Source: CAZDYP01 sp964509505
Lineage (GTDB): Bacteria; Chloroflexota; Anaerolineae; JACRMK01
Direction of reading: 5' to 3'
Assembly (NCBI GenBank): GCA_964509505.1
Contig: CAZDYP010000004.1
Location: 1-64,000, forward strand
DNA: 64,000 nucleotides
Numbering within the stretch: position 1 is the first letter of the stretch; each line of letters starts with the position of its first letter. Under the pieces are notes generated by a model. It saw nothing but the letters and a program-made list of their open reading frames with translations. It made no database searches and was not told the DNA's origin. A program made the translations under genes and the position numbers. This document shows positions 44,453 through 53,966 of this stretch, piece after piece.

Positions 44453-46185
44453 CGAGTAGGCTTTGCTCCATCTCCGACCGGTTCATCGAGCAATAGCAAT
44501 AATTTTTTCGTGATGTCACGAAACACGGGCGCAGCGACGACGGAGCCATAAATCGAAGTTTGCGGCTTGTCGAGTTTGACCAACATCACAAACCTTGGGT
44601 TATCAGACGGCGCCCAACCGACAAACGAGGCGATGGTCGTCGGCAAATCGTATTGTCCCGTGCGTGGATTGGGAATCGAGGCGGTGCCAGTCTTGCCCGC
44701 AATCCGCACGCCCGGAATATCGGCAAACAAGGTCTCGCGCTCGATGGCATCTGCCAACATGCGCGACAACGTGCGCGCCGTATCGCTCGCAATCACGCGA
44801 CGCACGGGTTGTGGCTGAATCGTTTGCCTTTGTCCTTGCGCGATGATGCTCTCCACGATGTACGGTTTCATTAGCACGCCGTCATTCGCCACCGCGCTCG
44901 CCATCATCACAACCTGCAACGGCGTCGCCGTCATCCCTTGCCCAAATGAATTGGTGCCTAAGTCAGAAATGTGCCACGCCGGGTTCGTCGGAAAACGCAC
45001 TTGCCCACTGACTTCGTTAGCCAAATCCACGTTCGTGATTTTGGCAAAGCCAAACCGCGTGAGATAGTTGTAAAATTTTTGTTCACCGAGACTAACGCTG
45101 ATGTACGCGGCGCCGACGTTGAGCGACTTCGCCAGCACATCGGTCATTGTCACGCGCCCGTGCCCTTTGCTATCCCAGTTGCGAATTTTGCGCCCGCCGA
45201 CGACGATCTCGCCTGAATCATACACCGTGCTGTTAGGCGCAAACGTGTCTGTGTCCAAGCCTGCGGCCATCGTCATGATTTTCAGCACCGATCCAGGCTC
45301 GTAGTCTAACGAAATTGCAGGATGGTTGAATAGGCCATCGCTGGTCTCGTAAAAACGATTAGGGTTGAAGCTGGGCGCGGCGGCCATCGCCAAAATTTGC
45401 CCTGTCTGTGGTTCGACGACGACGATAGAGCCGCCAGCTGATTTGGTACGCTCAATCGCGGCAATAAGTTCGCGCTCAATCAGGTCTTGTATCGCCCAAT
45501 CCAACGTCAACACCAAATCGCACGCATTGGCTGAGGGCTGAAGCTCGCGCACTCCCACGCTCAGGCGAGCTAATTGTGCGCCGACATGGGCGCGACACAT
45601 ATCCTTTGCGCCAGTCAAATAATCTTGATACTCTTCCTCAACGCCATAGACGCCGCGGTTCGAGAAATTCACAAAGCCTAGAGTGTGCGCTGCGAATGCG
45701 CCTACGGGATATTGGCGCATCAAGATTGGTTCGACGCGCACGCCTGCGATACGTCGCGCTTCAATGGCGTCGCCTATTTGCAGTGATGTCAAGCGATCTA
45801 GCACGACGTAGTCTTTGGAGGGATTGGCGAGCTTCTCCCACACGATGCCTGTCGGTTGCTGTAAGAGCAGCGCCAATTGCTCGGCCCATCGTCGTCGTTG
45901 CGCTTCGTCGCCCATGCCACTCGGCGACGCCGACACTTCATAACCCCATACGTCCATTGCCAACAGTAGCCCATTACGGTCAAGAATGAGCCCACGCATT
46001 TGCCGAGTCGTTTGTTTTGCCGCTGCATCGCTCGCTGCCATTGCGACGCGCAAATCTGGATGCACCCCCAACTGCCAATCGGCAAGTCGCATCAGCGCCA
46101 ACCCCAATAAAACGAGAATCAGGTACAGCAGCGCACGCAGGCGATGTTGGGAGTTGATGGGGGCGGCTGTTGTGTTAGGAGACAT
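44425..46185 (-). CDS. ftsI: Class B penicillin-binding protein (FtsI/PbpB type transpeptidase)
   Basis: 586 residues: an N-terminal membrane segment (about 18-38), a PBP dimer domain with RGLILDRNGLLLAMDV, and a transpeptidase domain with S-x-x-K in EPGSVLKIMT (active Ser at about 299), S-x-N in KSLNVGA and K-T-G in AGKTGTASIPN. It crosslinks peptidoglycan at the septum with FtsW. No PASTA domain is present. The C-terminus and stop run into the heptamer array at 44370-44452. It begins 4 bp after ftsL. Confidence 0.96.
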   Translation of the reverse strand: MSPNTTAAPINSQHRLRALLYLILVLLGLALMRLADWQLGVHPDLRVAMAASDAAAKQTTRQMRGLILDRNGLLLAMDVWGYEVSASPSGMGDEAQRRRWAEQLALLLQQPTGIVWEKLANPSKDYVVLDRLTSLQIGDAIEARRIAGVRVEPILMRQYPVGAFAAHTLGFVNFSNRGVYGVEEEYQDYLTGAKDMCRAHVGAQLARLSVGVRELQPSANACDLVLTLDWAIQDLIERELIAAIERTKSAGGSIVVVEPQTGQILAMAAAPSFNPNRFYETSDGLFNHPAISLDYEPGSVLKIMTMAAGLDTDTFAPNSTVYDSGEIVVGGRKIRNWDSKGHGRVTMTDVLAKSLNVGAAYISVSLGEQKFYNYLTRFGFAKITNVDLANEVSGQVRFPTNPAWHISDLGTNSFGQGMTATPLQVVMMASAVANDGVLMKPYIVESIIAQGQRQTIQPQPVRRVIASDTARTLSRMLADAIERETLFADIPGVRIAGKTGTASIPNPRTGQYDLPTTIASFVGWAPSDNPRFVMLVKLDKPQTSIYGSVVAAPVFRDITKKLLLLLDEPVGDGAKPTRRSSVATSR

Positions 46186-46189
46186 GGGG

Positions 46190-46720
46190 TTAAGGAGGTA
46201 ATAGCTCCATTTGTCTTGTGGCTTGTTTCGTCCAGCGCACGAACTCGTCCACATAAGGTTGCCACAAGGTCATGGTATGCGTCGCATGTTGTGTGCCATA
46301 GGGCAGCGCCAAGGGCGCTACGAGTGACGCATCAGGCACACTGTTTGGCACATCGAGTCGTATGAGTGTGCTTTTGTTCAGATCTGCCAACCCCAGCGCC
46401 AATGCGCGTTCGCGGATGCGGGATGGCTTTTCGAGCTGTGCGATCTCTGCCGTCAGTTGGGCATTGCGGCGCACGATGGCATCACGCTCTTTTAATAGAC
46501 GAGTAATTTCTAATTCGCTCGTCGTGGCAAACGACGATTGCATCAGGTACAATACACTGACGCCCACCAACAACGTCAGGGGCCAAAACCAATGGCGTGC
46601 CGTGCGCCACTCGAAGGTGGGCGCAGGCAGCCCCTCAAGGCGTATGTGCGGCGTTAGCGGAATTACCGAAAAATATCGGCGTGTTCTCTTGTGCGATTGT
46701 TTGGAAGATGAGAAAGTCAT
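46190..46720 (-). CDS. ftsL: FtsL/DivIC-like septum protein
   Basis: 176 residues. A basic N-terminus is followed by one membrane segment (about 43-62; [17 protein letters not shown]) and a coiled coil (about 68-105; [20 protein letters not shown], then [18 protein letters not shown]). The latter has the ERA(L)ALGL motif usual after the coil in FtsL. The C-terminal about 60 residues are not conserved. Position between rsmH and ftsI, with a 4-bp overlap with rsmH, supports FtsL, which stabilises the FtsQ-FtsW-PBP complex. Confidence 0.85.
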   Translation of the reverse strand: MTFSSSKQSHKRTRRYFSVIPLTPHIRLEGLPAPTFEWRTARHWFWPLTLLVGVSVLYLMQSSFATTSELEITRLLKERDAIVRRNAQLTAEIAQLEKPSRIRERALALGLADLNKSTLIRLDVPNSVPDASLVAPLALPYGTQHATHTMTLWQPYVDEFVRWTKQATRQMELLPP

Positions 46721-47610
46721 GGTCGGTTGCGTGCGGCGACTCGGAGCTTGGCGCTGCGGCTGCGTGGATTGGCTCGTATCTCGGCTGCTGTCGCAGTGAG
46801 CGGCTTCTTCGTTATCAGGGTCAACGCGCCTGCCTGTTGTTGCGCGCGCATAAAATTTTTGACGATCCGATCTTCTAGTGAATGAAACGAGATGATCACG
46901 AGCCGGCCACCGTGCCGCAATAAGCTAAGCGTTTGTGGTAGGGCTTGCTCAATGATGCTCAATTCGTCGTTGACGGCGATACGCAACGCCTGAAAGGTAC
47001 GCGTTGCGGGATGAATTTTGCCAGACGAGCTACGCACGACTCGCGCAATGAGTGAAGCTAATTCGCCGGTCGTGCGTAGTGGTCGTTGCCGCACAATCGC
47101 TCGCGCAATCGTGCGCGAACGCGGCTCCTCGCCATAGCGATAAATAAGGTCGGCGATGTCACGTTCTGACCAATGATTGATGAGCTGTGCGGCGGTAAGT
47201 GTTTGTGTTTGGTCGAAACGCATGTCGAGCGGCCCATCCGCTTGCAATGCAAAACCACGCGAAGCGTCACCCAACTGCAACGATGACAACCCTAAATCCA
47301 ACAAGATGCCATCTACCGCATCAAAACCACACGCTCGCGCAATCTCGCCGATGTCCACAAAACTTCCATAGACTGCCGTTAAACGGGAAAGATAGGATTG
47401 TGGTATGCCATGTTCACGCGCGGCAACGAGCGCTTGCCCATCGCGCTCTAAGCCTAGCAGGCGTCCGTTGGGCTGGATGCGTTCTAAAATCCCTGCTGCA
47501 TGACCCCCGCCTCCCAGTGTGCCATCAATATACACCCCATCGGGATGGAGAGCGAGCGCCGCCATCACTTCGTTGAACAAGACTGGCGAGTGACGAATGG
47601 CATTGGACAT
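46717..47610 (-). CDS. rsmH: 16S rRNA (cytosine(1402)-N(4))-methyltransferase
   Basis: 297 residues from ATG 47610 ([20 protein letters not shown]). The SAM site [56 protein letters not shown] and [17 protein letters not shown] are all family hallmarks. It modifies C1402 in the ribosomal P site. Standard second gene of the dcw cluster. Confidence 0.97.
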   Translation of the reverse strand: MSNAIRHSPVLFNEVMAALALHPDGVYIDGTLGGGGHAAGILERIQPNGRLLGLERDGQALVAAREHGIPQSYLSRLTAVYGSFVDIGEIARACGFDAVDGILLDLGLSSLQLGDASRGFALQADGPLDMRFDQTQTLTAAQLINHWSERDIADLIYRYGEEPRSRTIARAIVRQRPLRTTGELASLIARVVRSSSGKIHPATRTFQALRIAVNDELSIIEQALPQTLSLLRHGGRLVIISFHSLEDRIVKNFMRAQQQAGALTLITKKPLTATAAEIRANPRSRSAKLRVAARNRP

Positions 47611-47640
47611 GAAACATTTGCTAAGTGGCAAGCGACGAGC

Positions 47641-48087
47641 TTAGATGCCCATGCTCCGCAATTGCTCGCCAATATATTGGTTGTCGCGTTGCATGCGTTC
47701 AGTTTCTTGTTGCCAGCGCTCTTTTGACCAGACTTCGACGCGATTCAAGACGCCAACGATCACGGCGCTGCCATTCAAACCTGCATGAGCGCGCAAGCCC
47801 GAGGGCACAAGGATGCGGCCAATTTTGTCGAGCTCAACTTCGTTGCCCGACGCGAACATGCGACTGAAGGTGCGCGCTTCGCCTTGGCTGATGGGAAGGG
47901 ACAAGATTTTTTCGCGCAAGAGCCCAAATTCGGTGGAGCGGAAGATGAACAAACAGCCATCGAGTCCGCGCGTAATGAACAATTTGCCCGCCAGCAACTC
48001 GCGGAAAGGTTGCGGAATGGTCAGACGTCCTTTGTCGTCAATGTTATGTTCGTATTCACCGACGAACGGTTGTTCTAAATTTCCCAC
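47641..48087 (-). CDS. mraZ: Transcriptional regulator MraZ
   Basis: 148 residues with two tandem SpoVT/AbrB-like MraZ motifs: FVGEYEHNIDDKGRLTIPQP and, about 75 residues on, GNEVELDKIGRILVPSGLR. MraZ represses the dcw operon by binding direct repeats upstream of its own gene. The start is GTG at 48087 preceded by GAGGGG. Three spaced GTGGGA-like boxes and a consensus promoter lie upstream. Confidence 0.95.
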   Translation of the reverse strand: MGNLEQPFVGEYEHNIDDKGRLTIPQPFRELLAGKLFITRGLDGCLFIFRSTEFGLLREKILSLPISQGEARTFSRMFASGNEVELDKIGRILVPSGLRAHAGLNGSAVIVGVLNRVEVWSKERWQQETERMQRDNQYIGEQLRSMGI

Positions 48088-48123
48088 TTACCCCTCAAAA
48101 TTTAGGCTAAAATTAAGTGTCCT

Positions 48124-48149
48124 TCCCACTTGCTCCCACTTTTTTACAC
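48124..48149 (-). promoter_or_regulatory. MraZ operator boxes
   Basis: On the minus strand GTGGGA occurs at 48134-48139 and 48124-48129, exactly 10 bp apart, preceded by a degenerate GTGTAA box (48144-48149). Direct repeats of this type with 10-bp period are the known MraZ binding sites. They overlap the start of the transcript. Confidence 0.75.
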
Positions 48150-48157
48150 TTTTTGGG

Positions 48158-48186
48158 AGTATATACCACTTTCCTTGATTTGGCAA
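48158..48186 (-). promoter_or_regulatory. Promoter of the dcw cluster
   Basis: Minus strand -35 TTGCCA (48181-48186), 17-bp spacer, -10 TATACT (48158-48163). It lies about 70 bp upstream of mraZ. Confidence 0.8.
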
Positions 48187-48294
48187 TACAATTCATGGCG
48201 CCGATGCCATTTTTTAAGGTTGCCCTCCCACGACGTTTGGGGGAGGGATAAATACTATGGCAACAATCGCAACAACCACAAGGCGACATCTATT

Positions 48295-48322
48295 TTGCGA
48301 TTTGTCTAGGCGCGCTTATAAT
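48295..48322 (+). promoter_or_regulatory. Promoter of tRNA-Arg
   Basis: -35 TTGCGA (48295-48300), 16-bp spacer and consensus -10 TATAAT (48317-48322), 19 bp upstream of the tRNA. Confidence 0.7.
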
Positions 48323-48341
48323 ACGCGATATTAAGCTGTAT

Positions 48342-48415
48342 GCGCCCGTAGCTCAATTGGACAGAGTGTTAGGTTGCGGACCTAAAGGTTGCGTGTTCGA
48401 GTCCCGCCGGGCGCA
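48342..48415 (+). tRNA. tRNA-Arg (anticodon GCG)
   Basis: 74 nt. Acceptor GCGCCCG (48342-48348) pairs with CGGGCGC (48408-48414), discriminator A. Anticodon stem TTAGG/CCTAA with loop TTGCGGA gives anticodon GCG at 48376-48378 (Arg, CGC). T-arm has GTTCGAGTC. CCA is not encoded. Confidence 0.92.
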
Positions 48416-48422
48416 AAAATTA

Positions 48423-48455
48423 AACGCCCCATTGGCAATGTCAATGGGGCGTTTT
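48423..48455 (+). terminator. Intrinsic terminator after tRNA-Arg
   Basis: AACGCCCCATTG pairs with CAATGGGGCGTT, followed by a short T-run. Confidence 0.85.
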
Positions 48456-48471
48456 GGTTCCGCCCAAACAA

Positions 48472-48501
48472 AAGACGCCTCTGCGATTGTGCCAGAGGCG
48501 T
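48472..48501 (-). terminator. Intrinsic terminator of the SEC-C gene
   Basis: ACGCCTCTG (48475-48483) and CAGAGGCGT (48493-48501) form a 9-bp stem. Read on the minus strand it follows the SEC-C gene and ends in CTTTTGTTT. Confidence 0.75.
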
Positions 48502-48516
48502 TTGCTGTTCGCTCAC

Positions 48517-50286
48517 TCAGTTCACAGCTAAGGCTTTGCCGTGACAGTGCTTATATTTTTTGCCGCTTCCACAAGGGCATGGGTCGTTGCGGCCGACTTT
48601 CTGTTCGTTCCGCATCGGCTTCAAAGGCGGCGGCGGCGCCAGGCGCGAAGCCGATGGTAAATCGTAGCGCGGCAGCGCTGCAGGATGCGCCCAACGTCCA
48701 TTGACCCATTGCATCTCGACGCCGCAATCGGGACAACGCGGCACGCCTCGTTCATCATACACCAGCTCAGGCTCGTCTTCTTCTGCTTGCAGCTGGTCTT
48801 CCATGGCTTGCATTTCAGCTTCCCACCGCGCTTCCCGTTCCGCACGCGGCGTCCAATCTCTCGGTAGTACGTTTTCAATGACGCCATAGCCCGTAATGTC
48901 TATCGCATGGCGCGCTTCATCGGTAGTGAACTCCACCTCCAACTCTTCGAGCGCGTCGAGCAACTCCCACGCATCATCGTCGGTCACTAAGGGGTCACGC
49001 ATGACTTCAATGATGAGTGGCGTGGCGCGCTGGTCACGCACCAACGCCAAGGGGTAAGCAAAGCGCGCCTTGCCATTATCCCATGTCGTCTCTTGAAATT
49101 GTTGCGTCAAGTACGCGAAGATTTCTTCATTGCCTTTCCCTAACACGCCGAGAGCTTCTAGCGCATCATCGCGCGCTTCGTCCAAACTCGTATAGCGCAC
49201 GAAGTCGAAACAAAGTTTGAGCGCCACGGGCCCCAATTGCTGCAATGCCCAAACCGCATTGTTCACTGTATCGCCGCTATAGCTGTGGTTGCGGATGATT
49301 TCCAACAAACGGTTGACGGCAAACTCGTCGTCGTAGCGCAACAGGCCAATCATCGTCGCAGCGGCGCCCATCACGCCATCATGCACCTCGAACGGCTGCT
49401 CATGGCTTGGCACTGATAGCACCGTCATTGCCGAATCCGCCAATTGTTCGTAGCGCTCGCCCATTGCTGCTATTTCCGCATCGCTCAACGGCAGCTCACG
49501 GTCGAGGAGGCTCGTCCATTGTTCGATGAACTTCTCAGGCGAGATGCTGCGCGCGTCAAAATGGGCTGGCGACTTGGCTTCAGTCGGTTCGCTCATTTTT
49601 CGACGGTCGGGCGACAACGCTTGTACGCGTGCGGCAGCGCGCGTACGCTCGGTGGCAACATCCGCTAATGGCAATATACTCTCAAAACTTTCTAGCATCG
49701 TCGTCAACGATAACGCCCAGCCGCAAAATTCGGGGGTGCCTTCGTCTGCCCACCCATGCCAAATTGCCTGACCCCGCAACCCCACAGCGCCCGCGCGCCC
49801 CGCCAATTCCAAGGCGCGCGTGCGTTGATTCATCGCCATGAGCGCTTGCGCTTCGCGTAATTCCCAATTCGCGTCTCTTTCCATGTTGTAATCAGCGCGT
49901 AGATAGCTCAGGAACACCGCTTGAAAAAAATCCACTCTGGTCGTTAAATCACGTATTAACTTTTTAGTCGTTTCACGATAGAGCTCTTTGAGCTGGCGCT
50001 TCAGCGTGGCTGAAGGCTTGCCAAAGCGCACATCACGCGCTTGCGCGACGATATTCACCAGCGTGGCTTCAGCTTGGTCAGGCGGCGTTTGCAAACAGGC
50101 CAACAACATAGCCGCAGTCAAATCATGCTCCAAAATCATTGGATACATCGCCGCCCATTGCCATGGTTGAATCGCGTTCTCGTTCAGCTGTGCCATATAT
50201 TCACGCCACCCCTCCGCGCTTGCGCTATATAAAAACTCAGCTAACCAATCTTGCCAAGTTTTCTTGGATCCTTGCCGCATACGCAT
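48517..50286 (-). CDS. Large SEC-C motif protein with HEAT-like helical region
   Basis: 589 residues from ATG 50286 (GAGG five bases upstream; a second ATG at 50280 is also possible). The body is mostly helical. About residues 290-500 show short repeated units in the style of HEAT/PBS lyase repeats ([40 protein letters not shown]). Near the end is a CPDCG knuckle, and the C-terminus is a SEC-C zinc motif ([20 protein letters not shown]) as at the end of SecA. No enzymatic motif is seen. SEC-C motifs often bind ribosomes or nucleic acid, but the role here is unknown. Confidence 0.8.
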   Translation of the reverse strand: MRMRQGSKKTWQDWLAEFLYSASAEGWREYMAQLNENAIQPWQWAAMYPMILEHDLTAAMLLACLQTPPDQAEATLVNIVAQARDVRFGKPSATLKRQLKELYRETTKKLIRDLTTRVDFFQAVFLSYLRADYNMERDANWELREAQALMAMNQRTRALELAGRAGAVGLRGQAIWHGWADEGTPEFCGWALSLTTMLESFESILPLADVATERTRAAARVQALSPDRRKMSEPTEAKSPAHFDARSISPEKFIEQWTSLLDRELPLSDAEIAAMGERYEQLADSAMTVLSVPSHEQPFEVHDGVMGAAATMIGLLRYDDEFAVNRLLEIIRNHSYSGDTVNNAVWALQQLGPVALKLCFDFVRYTSLDEARDDALEALGVLGKGNEEIFAYLTQQFQETTWDNGKARFAYPLALVRDQRATPLIIEVMRDPLVTDDDAWELLDALEELEVEFTTDEARHAIDITGYGVIENVLPRDWTPRAEREARWEAEMQAMEDQLQAEEDEPELVYDERGVPRCPDCGVEMQWVNGRWAHPAALPRYDLPSASRLAPPPPLKPMRNEQKVGRNDPCPCGSGKKYKHCHGKALAVN

Positions 50287-50447
50287 GATGTCCTCGCTTA
50301 TGCAAATCAGAGACGCACGACAACCATGTCTCGATGGTTGCCTGACAATTTTGCTAATGGTATAGTGTGATAGCAATTTCATACCGGTTAGGTGCGTTCA
50401 AGCATACCATGACACGATAAACTACACAAACTTTTTACGAGGAGTTT

Positions 50448-50660
50448 ATGAACATTGCTTCAGGGTACGTTGTGTGCGCGGGGTTGAGCGTCGTCATCGC
50501 TTTGGCTGCTTTACACATGATATGGCTTGGCATCGGGAGTATTGGACGGGCAAGTGAGGTGGATGAGTCGGGGAAAAAACTGTTGAGCATCATCGGCGTG
50601 GCTTTGTTGATCGGCTTGGCGTTGTTCTGGCTCTATGCGTGGTCGCAATGGCCCTATTGA
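50448..50660 (+). CDS. Small two-helix membrane protein
   Basis: 70 residues with two hydrophobic helices (about 5-27 and 43-65) joined by a polar loop (GRASEVDESGKK). A clear site (GAGGAG) lies five bases before the ATG, which makes this a real gene despite its size. I do not recognise a family, and it has no obvious partner nearby. Confidence 0.75.
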   Translation: MNIASGYVVCAGLSVVIALAALHMIWLGIGSIGRASEVDESGKKLLSIIGVALLIGLALFWLYAWSQWPY

Positions 50661-50732
50661 CGCCACAGACTGCGCAGGCGACCACAACGTAGTTTGCAGC
50701 GTCGAAACCTGTGAGGTTCCGATTTTTCTATC

Positions 50733-51518
50733 TCAATCTCTTAAACTTCGCCAGTACGCTGTCGCATGATAGATTTCCTCGCCACGCGGCGCGCGCGCGA
50801 TACAATCCACCAACGCACTGCCTATTACCGCGCCATCCGCAAAACGTGACACTCGCTGCACATGCTCAGATTGCGAGATACCAAAACCAATCGCGATGGG
50901 CAAAGCGGTTTGCGCGCGAATGCGCTGCGCCAACCTCTGTGCCTCGTCTGATAATGCGCGCCGCGCGCCCGTGATGCCGACGACGGCTACACAGTAAATG
51001 AAGCCGCTGGCTTGCCGCACCAGCGCCGCAATGCGCGCATCGCTGCTCGTCGGCGCGATGAGCGGAATCAAATCCAAATCACACGCGCGACACGCCGCTA
51101 ATAATTCATTCGCTTCCTCTAATGGCAAGTCGGGCACGATCAAACCATCCACGCCCGCAGCGGCGCACGCACGCACGTAAGCCTCTACGCCAAAACGCAA
51201 AATTGGGTTGTAATAGCCCATGACAATCAATGGGGTATATGAATGTCGCGCGCGAATGTGTTGGGCCACAGCAAGACAATCGCGCGGGGTGACGCCGCGC
51301 GCCAACGCCTCATGGGTCGCGCGCTGAATCACGGGCCCATCGGCAAGGGGGTCGGAGAACGGCACCCCCAATTCTACGAGGTCTGCGCCTGCGTCAATTA
51401 ACGCTGAGACCAGCGCGGGCGTCGTCGTCACGTCAGGCTGCCCGACAACGACATAGGGGATCAATGCGGTGCGCTGCGTCGCTTTGAGCCGCGCAAATGT
51501 TTCTGCAATACGAGACAT
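50733..51518 (-). CDS. trpA: Tryptophan synthase alpha chain
   Basis: 261 residues, TIM barrel. The catalytic Glu is in ALIDAGADLVELGVPFSDPL and the catalytic Asp in AAGVDGLIVPDLPLEE; FIYCVAVVGITGAR and PIAIGFGISQSEHV form the phosphate site. It cleaves indole-glycerol phosphate to indole. It is the last gene of the trp operon, separated from trpB by a DUF1893 gene. Confidence 0.97.
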   Translation of the reverse strand: MSRIAETFARLKATQRTALIPYVVVGQPDVTTTPALVSALIDAGADLVELGVPFSDPLADGPVIQRATHEALARGVTPRDCLAVAQHIRARHSYTPLIVMGYYNPILRFGVEAYVRACAAAGVDGLIVPDLPLEEANELLAACRACDLDLIPLIAPTSSDARIAALVRQASGFIYCVAVVGITGARRALSDEAQRLAQRIRAQTALPIAIGFGISQSEHVQRVSRFADGAVIGSALVDCIARAPRGEEIYHATAYWRSLRD

Positions 51519-51550
51519 AAGAAAATCTTAATTCCCTTGGAGTGTGAGTT

Positions 51551-51967
51551 TCACAATTGTAATTTTGCGCGTAAGGTCGTCAGTGCCAGCATAGGGTCGT
51601 CAATGTGAATGACCAGCTGCTCTATTGGGCAAAGGTCATCACCGCGCGCGTTCTTGATACGCGATACTTGTCGGTCATAATGACAAGCGATGTCATGCAA
51701 GCCACATACCCGCAATGCGGGTTCGCTGATAAGCGGGGTATAAATCGAAACGATGCCTGCATCCGCCGCCATGAGCGCGACGGCTTTGCCAATTACTTTA
51801 TCTGCCAAGCTCGCGCCATTTGCCACTGCGCCTAACGCTTGCAGCGTGGCGGCCAACTCGCGCACTCCAGACTGTGCGCCGCGCGCCAATTCACAACCTC
51901 CACGCACCAAGGCAAACGTCGGTAAGTCGCTCAGAAAAATTGCTTGCGCCAGCTGCAAGTCGTTCAT
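51551..51967 (-). CDS. DUF1893 protein within the trp operon
   Basis: 138 residues. The pattern ALVRGGCELARGAQSGVREL, GASLADKVIGKAVALMAADA, ISEPALRVCGLHDI and the LCPIEQLV ending match the DUF1893 family (about 120-140 residues), whose function is not established. It lies between trpB and trpA on the same strand with short gaps (33 bp to trpA), so it should be co-expressed with tryptophan synthase and come under the same T-box control. A small regulatory or metabolite-handling role is possible but unproven. Confidence 0.85.
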   Translation of the reverse strand: MNDLQLAQAIFLSDLPTFALVRGGCELARGAQSGVRELAATLQALGAVANGASLADKVIGKAVALMAADAGIVSIYTPLISEPALRVCGLHDIACHYDRQVSRIKNARGDDLCPIEQLVIHIDDPMLALTTLRAKLQL

Positions 51968-51983
51968 CGCGCACCTCCATTCA

Positions 51984-51993
51984 NNNNNNNNNN
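51984..51993. other. Assembly gap (10 N)
   Basis: Ten Ns interrupt the end of trpB and hide its stop codon. The true missing length is unknown. Confidence 0.95.
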
Positions 51994-53156
51994 GCTTTCC
52001 GCACTGTATCCAAGTCCTTGTCGCCACGCCCAGACAAATTGACGATGATGATCTGATTACGACGCAACACAGGCGCGAGCTTGAGCGCTTCGGCGACGGC
52101 GTGCGCCGATTCGAGCGCGGGGATGATGCCTTCGGTTTTGCACAATGTCTGAAACGCGCGCAAGGCTTCGTCGTCGGTGGCGTAAGTGTAATGCGCGCGC
52201 TCGGACTCAAATAGATAGGCGTGTTCGGGACCGACCGAGGGGTAATCCAAGCCAGCGCTGATGGAATGTGTAGCGCGAATCTGTCCGTGCGTATCTTGCA
52301 ACACAAACGACTTCGCACCGTGCAACACCCCTAATGCTGGCTCCGCGAAGCGGGCGGCGTGTTTGCCCGAGGCAATGCCTTCGCCGCCTGCTTCGACGCC
52401 GCGCAATTCCACATGCTCATCGGTGATGAACCCACTGAAAATCCCCAGCGCATTCGAGCCGCCGCCCACACACGCGATGACGACATCGGGCAAATGTCCC
52501 GTTTGTTCAATGATCTGCGCGCGTGCTTCGCGCCCAATCACCGCTTGAAAATCACGCACCAGCGTTGGGTACGGATGGGGTCCCAACACGGAGCCAAGCA
52601 AGTAATGTGTGGTGCGGACATTCGTGACCCAATCGCGGATGGCTTCGTTGATGGCGTCTTTCAATGTGCGACTACCCGCGTCCACTGCTTCGACGCGCGC
52701 GCCAAGCAACTTCATGCGCGCCACATTGGGCGCTTGGCGCGCCATGTCATCCGTGCCCATATAGACGATGCACTCCATACCAAGCAAGGCGCACACCGTC
52801 GCTGAAGCCACGCCATGTTGACCCGCGCCCGTCTCCGCGACGATGCGCCGTTTGCCCATGCGCTCCGCGAGCAACGCTTGTCCCAACGCGTTGTTGATCT
52901 TGTGCGCGCCCGTATGCGCGAGGTCTTCACGCTTCAAGTAAATCTGCGCGCCGCCCAATGCCTCGCTCAAGCGACGCGCATGATACAACGGCGTGGCGCG
53001 CCCCACGTATTGCGCCAGCAGTCGCCCGAAACGCGCTTGAAAATTCTCATCGCGTTTCGCCTCCTCGTAAGCGCTCTCCAACTCATGCAGCGCGGGCATC
53101 AACGTCTCTGGCACAAATTGACCGCCAAATCGTCCGAAATAACCATGTTTATTCAT
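51994..53156 (-). CDS. trpB: Tryptophan synthase beta chain (3' end lost in gap)
   Basis: 387 residues visible from ATG 53156 ([20 protein letters not shown]). The PLP lysine is in [20 protein letters not shown], the catalytic Glu in [13 protein letters not shown], the phosphate loop is [12 protein letters not shown], and [13 protein letters not shown] lies near the C-terminus. It joins indole and serine. Only the last few residues and the stop are missing because of the N gap. A longer 5' frame (to 53231) is not used. Confidence 0.96.
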
Positions 53157-53234
53157 GTTAGATTTTTGATCGCAGATTGCGAATTGCAAATTAATTTGTG
53201 CGCGTGTTCCATGGCGCTCCACACACGACACACT

Positions 53235-53888
53235 TCATGCGTCACGCTTTGCGGCTTCAATGAACTGTCTGACCTTCGAGGCATCTTTGAGCCCGGGCGC
53301 GCGCTCCACACCACTCGCCGTGTCCACGCCCCACGGGCGCACAACGCGGATGGCGTTGGCGACATTCGTGGGGGTGAGCCCGCCTGCAAGCAAAATCGAG
53401 TGACAGCGCGCAATGGCATGGGCTAGTTCCCAATTACCCGTTGTGCCTGTGCCGCCATACAGTTGGGGGTGGGCGGCGTCAATGAGGAAGTGCGGCGCAC
53501 CGTGCGCGGCGTTAAGCCCACGTTCCCACGCGGCGATGAAAGTTTCAGCTTCGTTTACCGCACGTGGTCGTAAAGCTTTGAACGCCGACACACCCGCCAT
53601 GAGGCATTCCTCAACGCTCTCGTCACCGTGCAATTGCAACAAGTCCAATTGGCATTGCTGCTGAATCGCGCGCAAATTAGCTAATGGCAGATTGACGAAG
53701 ACGCCGACGCACACAAACAACTTCGCCCCAAACTCCGCGCGCAATGCCGCAATGATGTGCGCCGCATTATCCGGCGCGATGTAACGTGGACTCGGCGGAT
53801 AGAAGTTAAACCCTAACAAGTCCGCGCCCGCTTGCGCCGCCACGCGCGCATCGGCTAGATTAGTGAGACCGCAGATTTTGACGCGCAT
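53235..53888 (-). CDS. trpF: Phosphoribosylanthranilate isomerase
   Basis: 217 residues: VKICGLTNLADARVAAQAGA with the catalytic Cys, LGFNFYPPSPRYI, LLQLHGDESVEEC, FLIDAAHPQLYGGTG and ILLAGGLTPTNVANAI, then RPWGVDTASGVERAPGLKD. It converts phosphoribosylanthranilate to CdRP. It lies between trpC and trpB. Confidence 0.97.
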   Translation of the reverse strand: MRVKICGLTNLADARVAAQAGADLLGFNFYPPSPRYIAPDNAAHIIAALRAEFGAKLFVCVGVFVNLPLANLRAIQQQCQLDLLQLHGDESVEECLMAGVSAFKALRPRAVNEAETFIAAWERGLNAAHGAPHFLIDAAHPQLYGGTGTTGNWELAHAIARCHSILLAGGLTPTNVANAIRVVRPWGVDTASGVERAPGLKDASKVRQFIEAAKRDA

Positions 53889-53891
53889 TTT

Positions 53892-53957
53892 TCAAGGTTC
53901 AGTGTGTGAGTGTTCAGCGCTCAGTGTTCAGTTGCGAGCAAACTGAATACTGAACGG
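53892..53957. repeat. Heptamer repeat (TTCAGTG type)
   Basis: Degenerate TTCAGTG/TTCAGCG units, then the inverse ACTGAATACTGAAC. It fills the trpC-trpF gap. Confidence 0.7.
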
Positions 53958-53966
53958 CGTTTCTTT

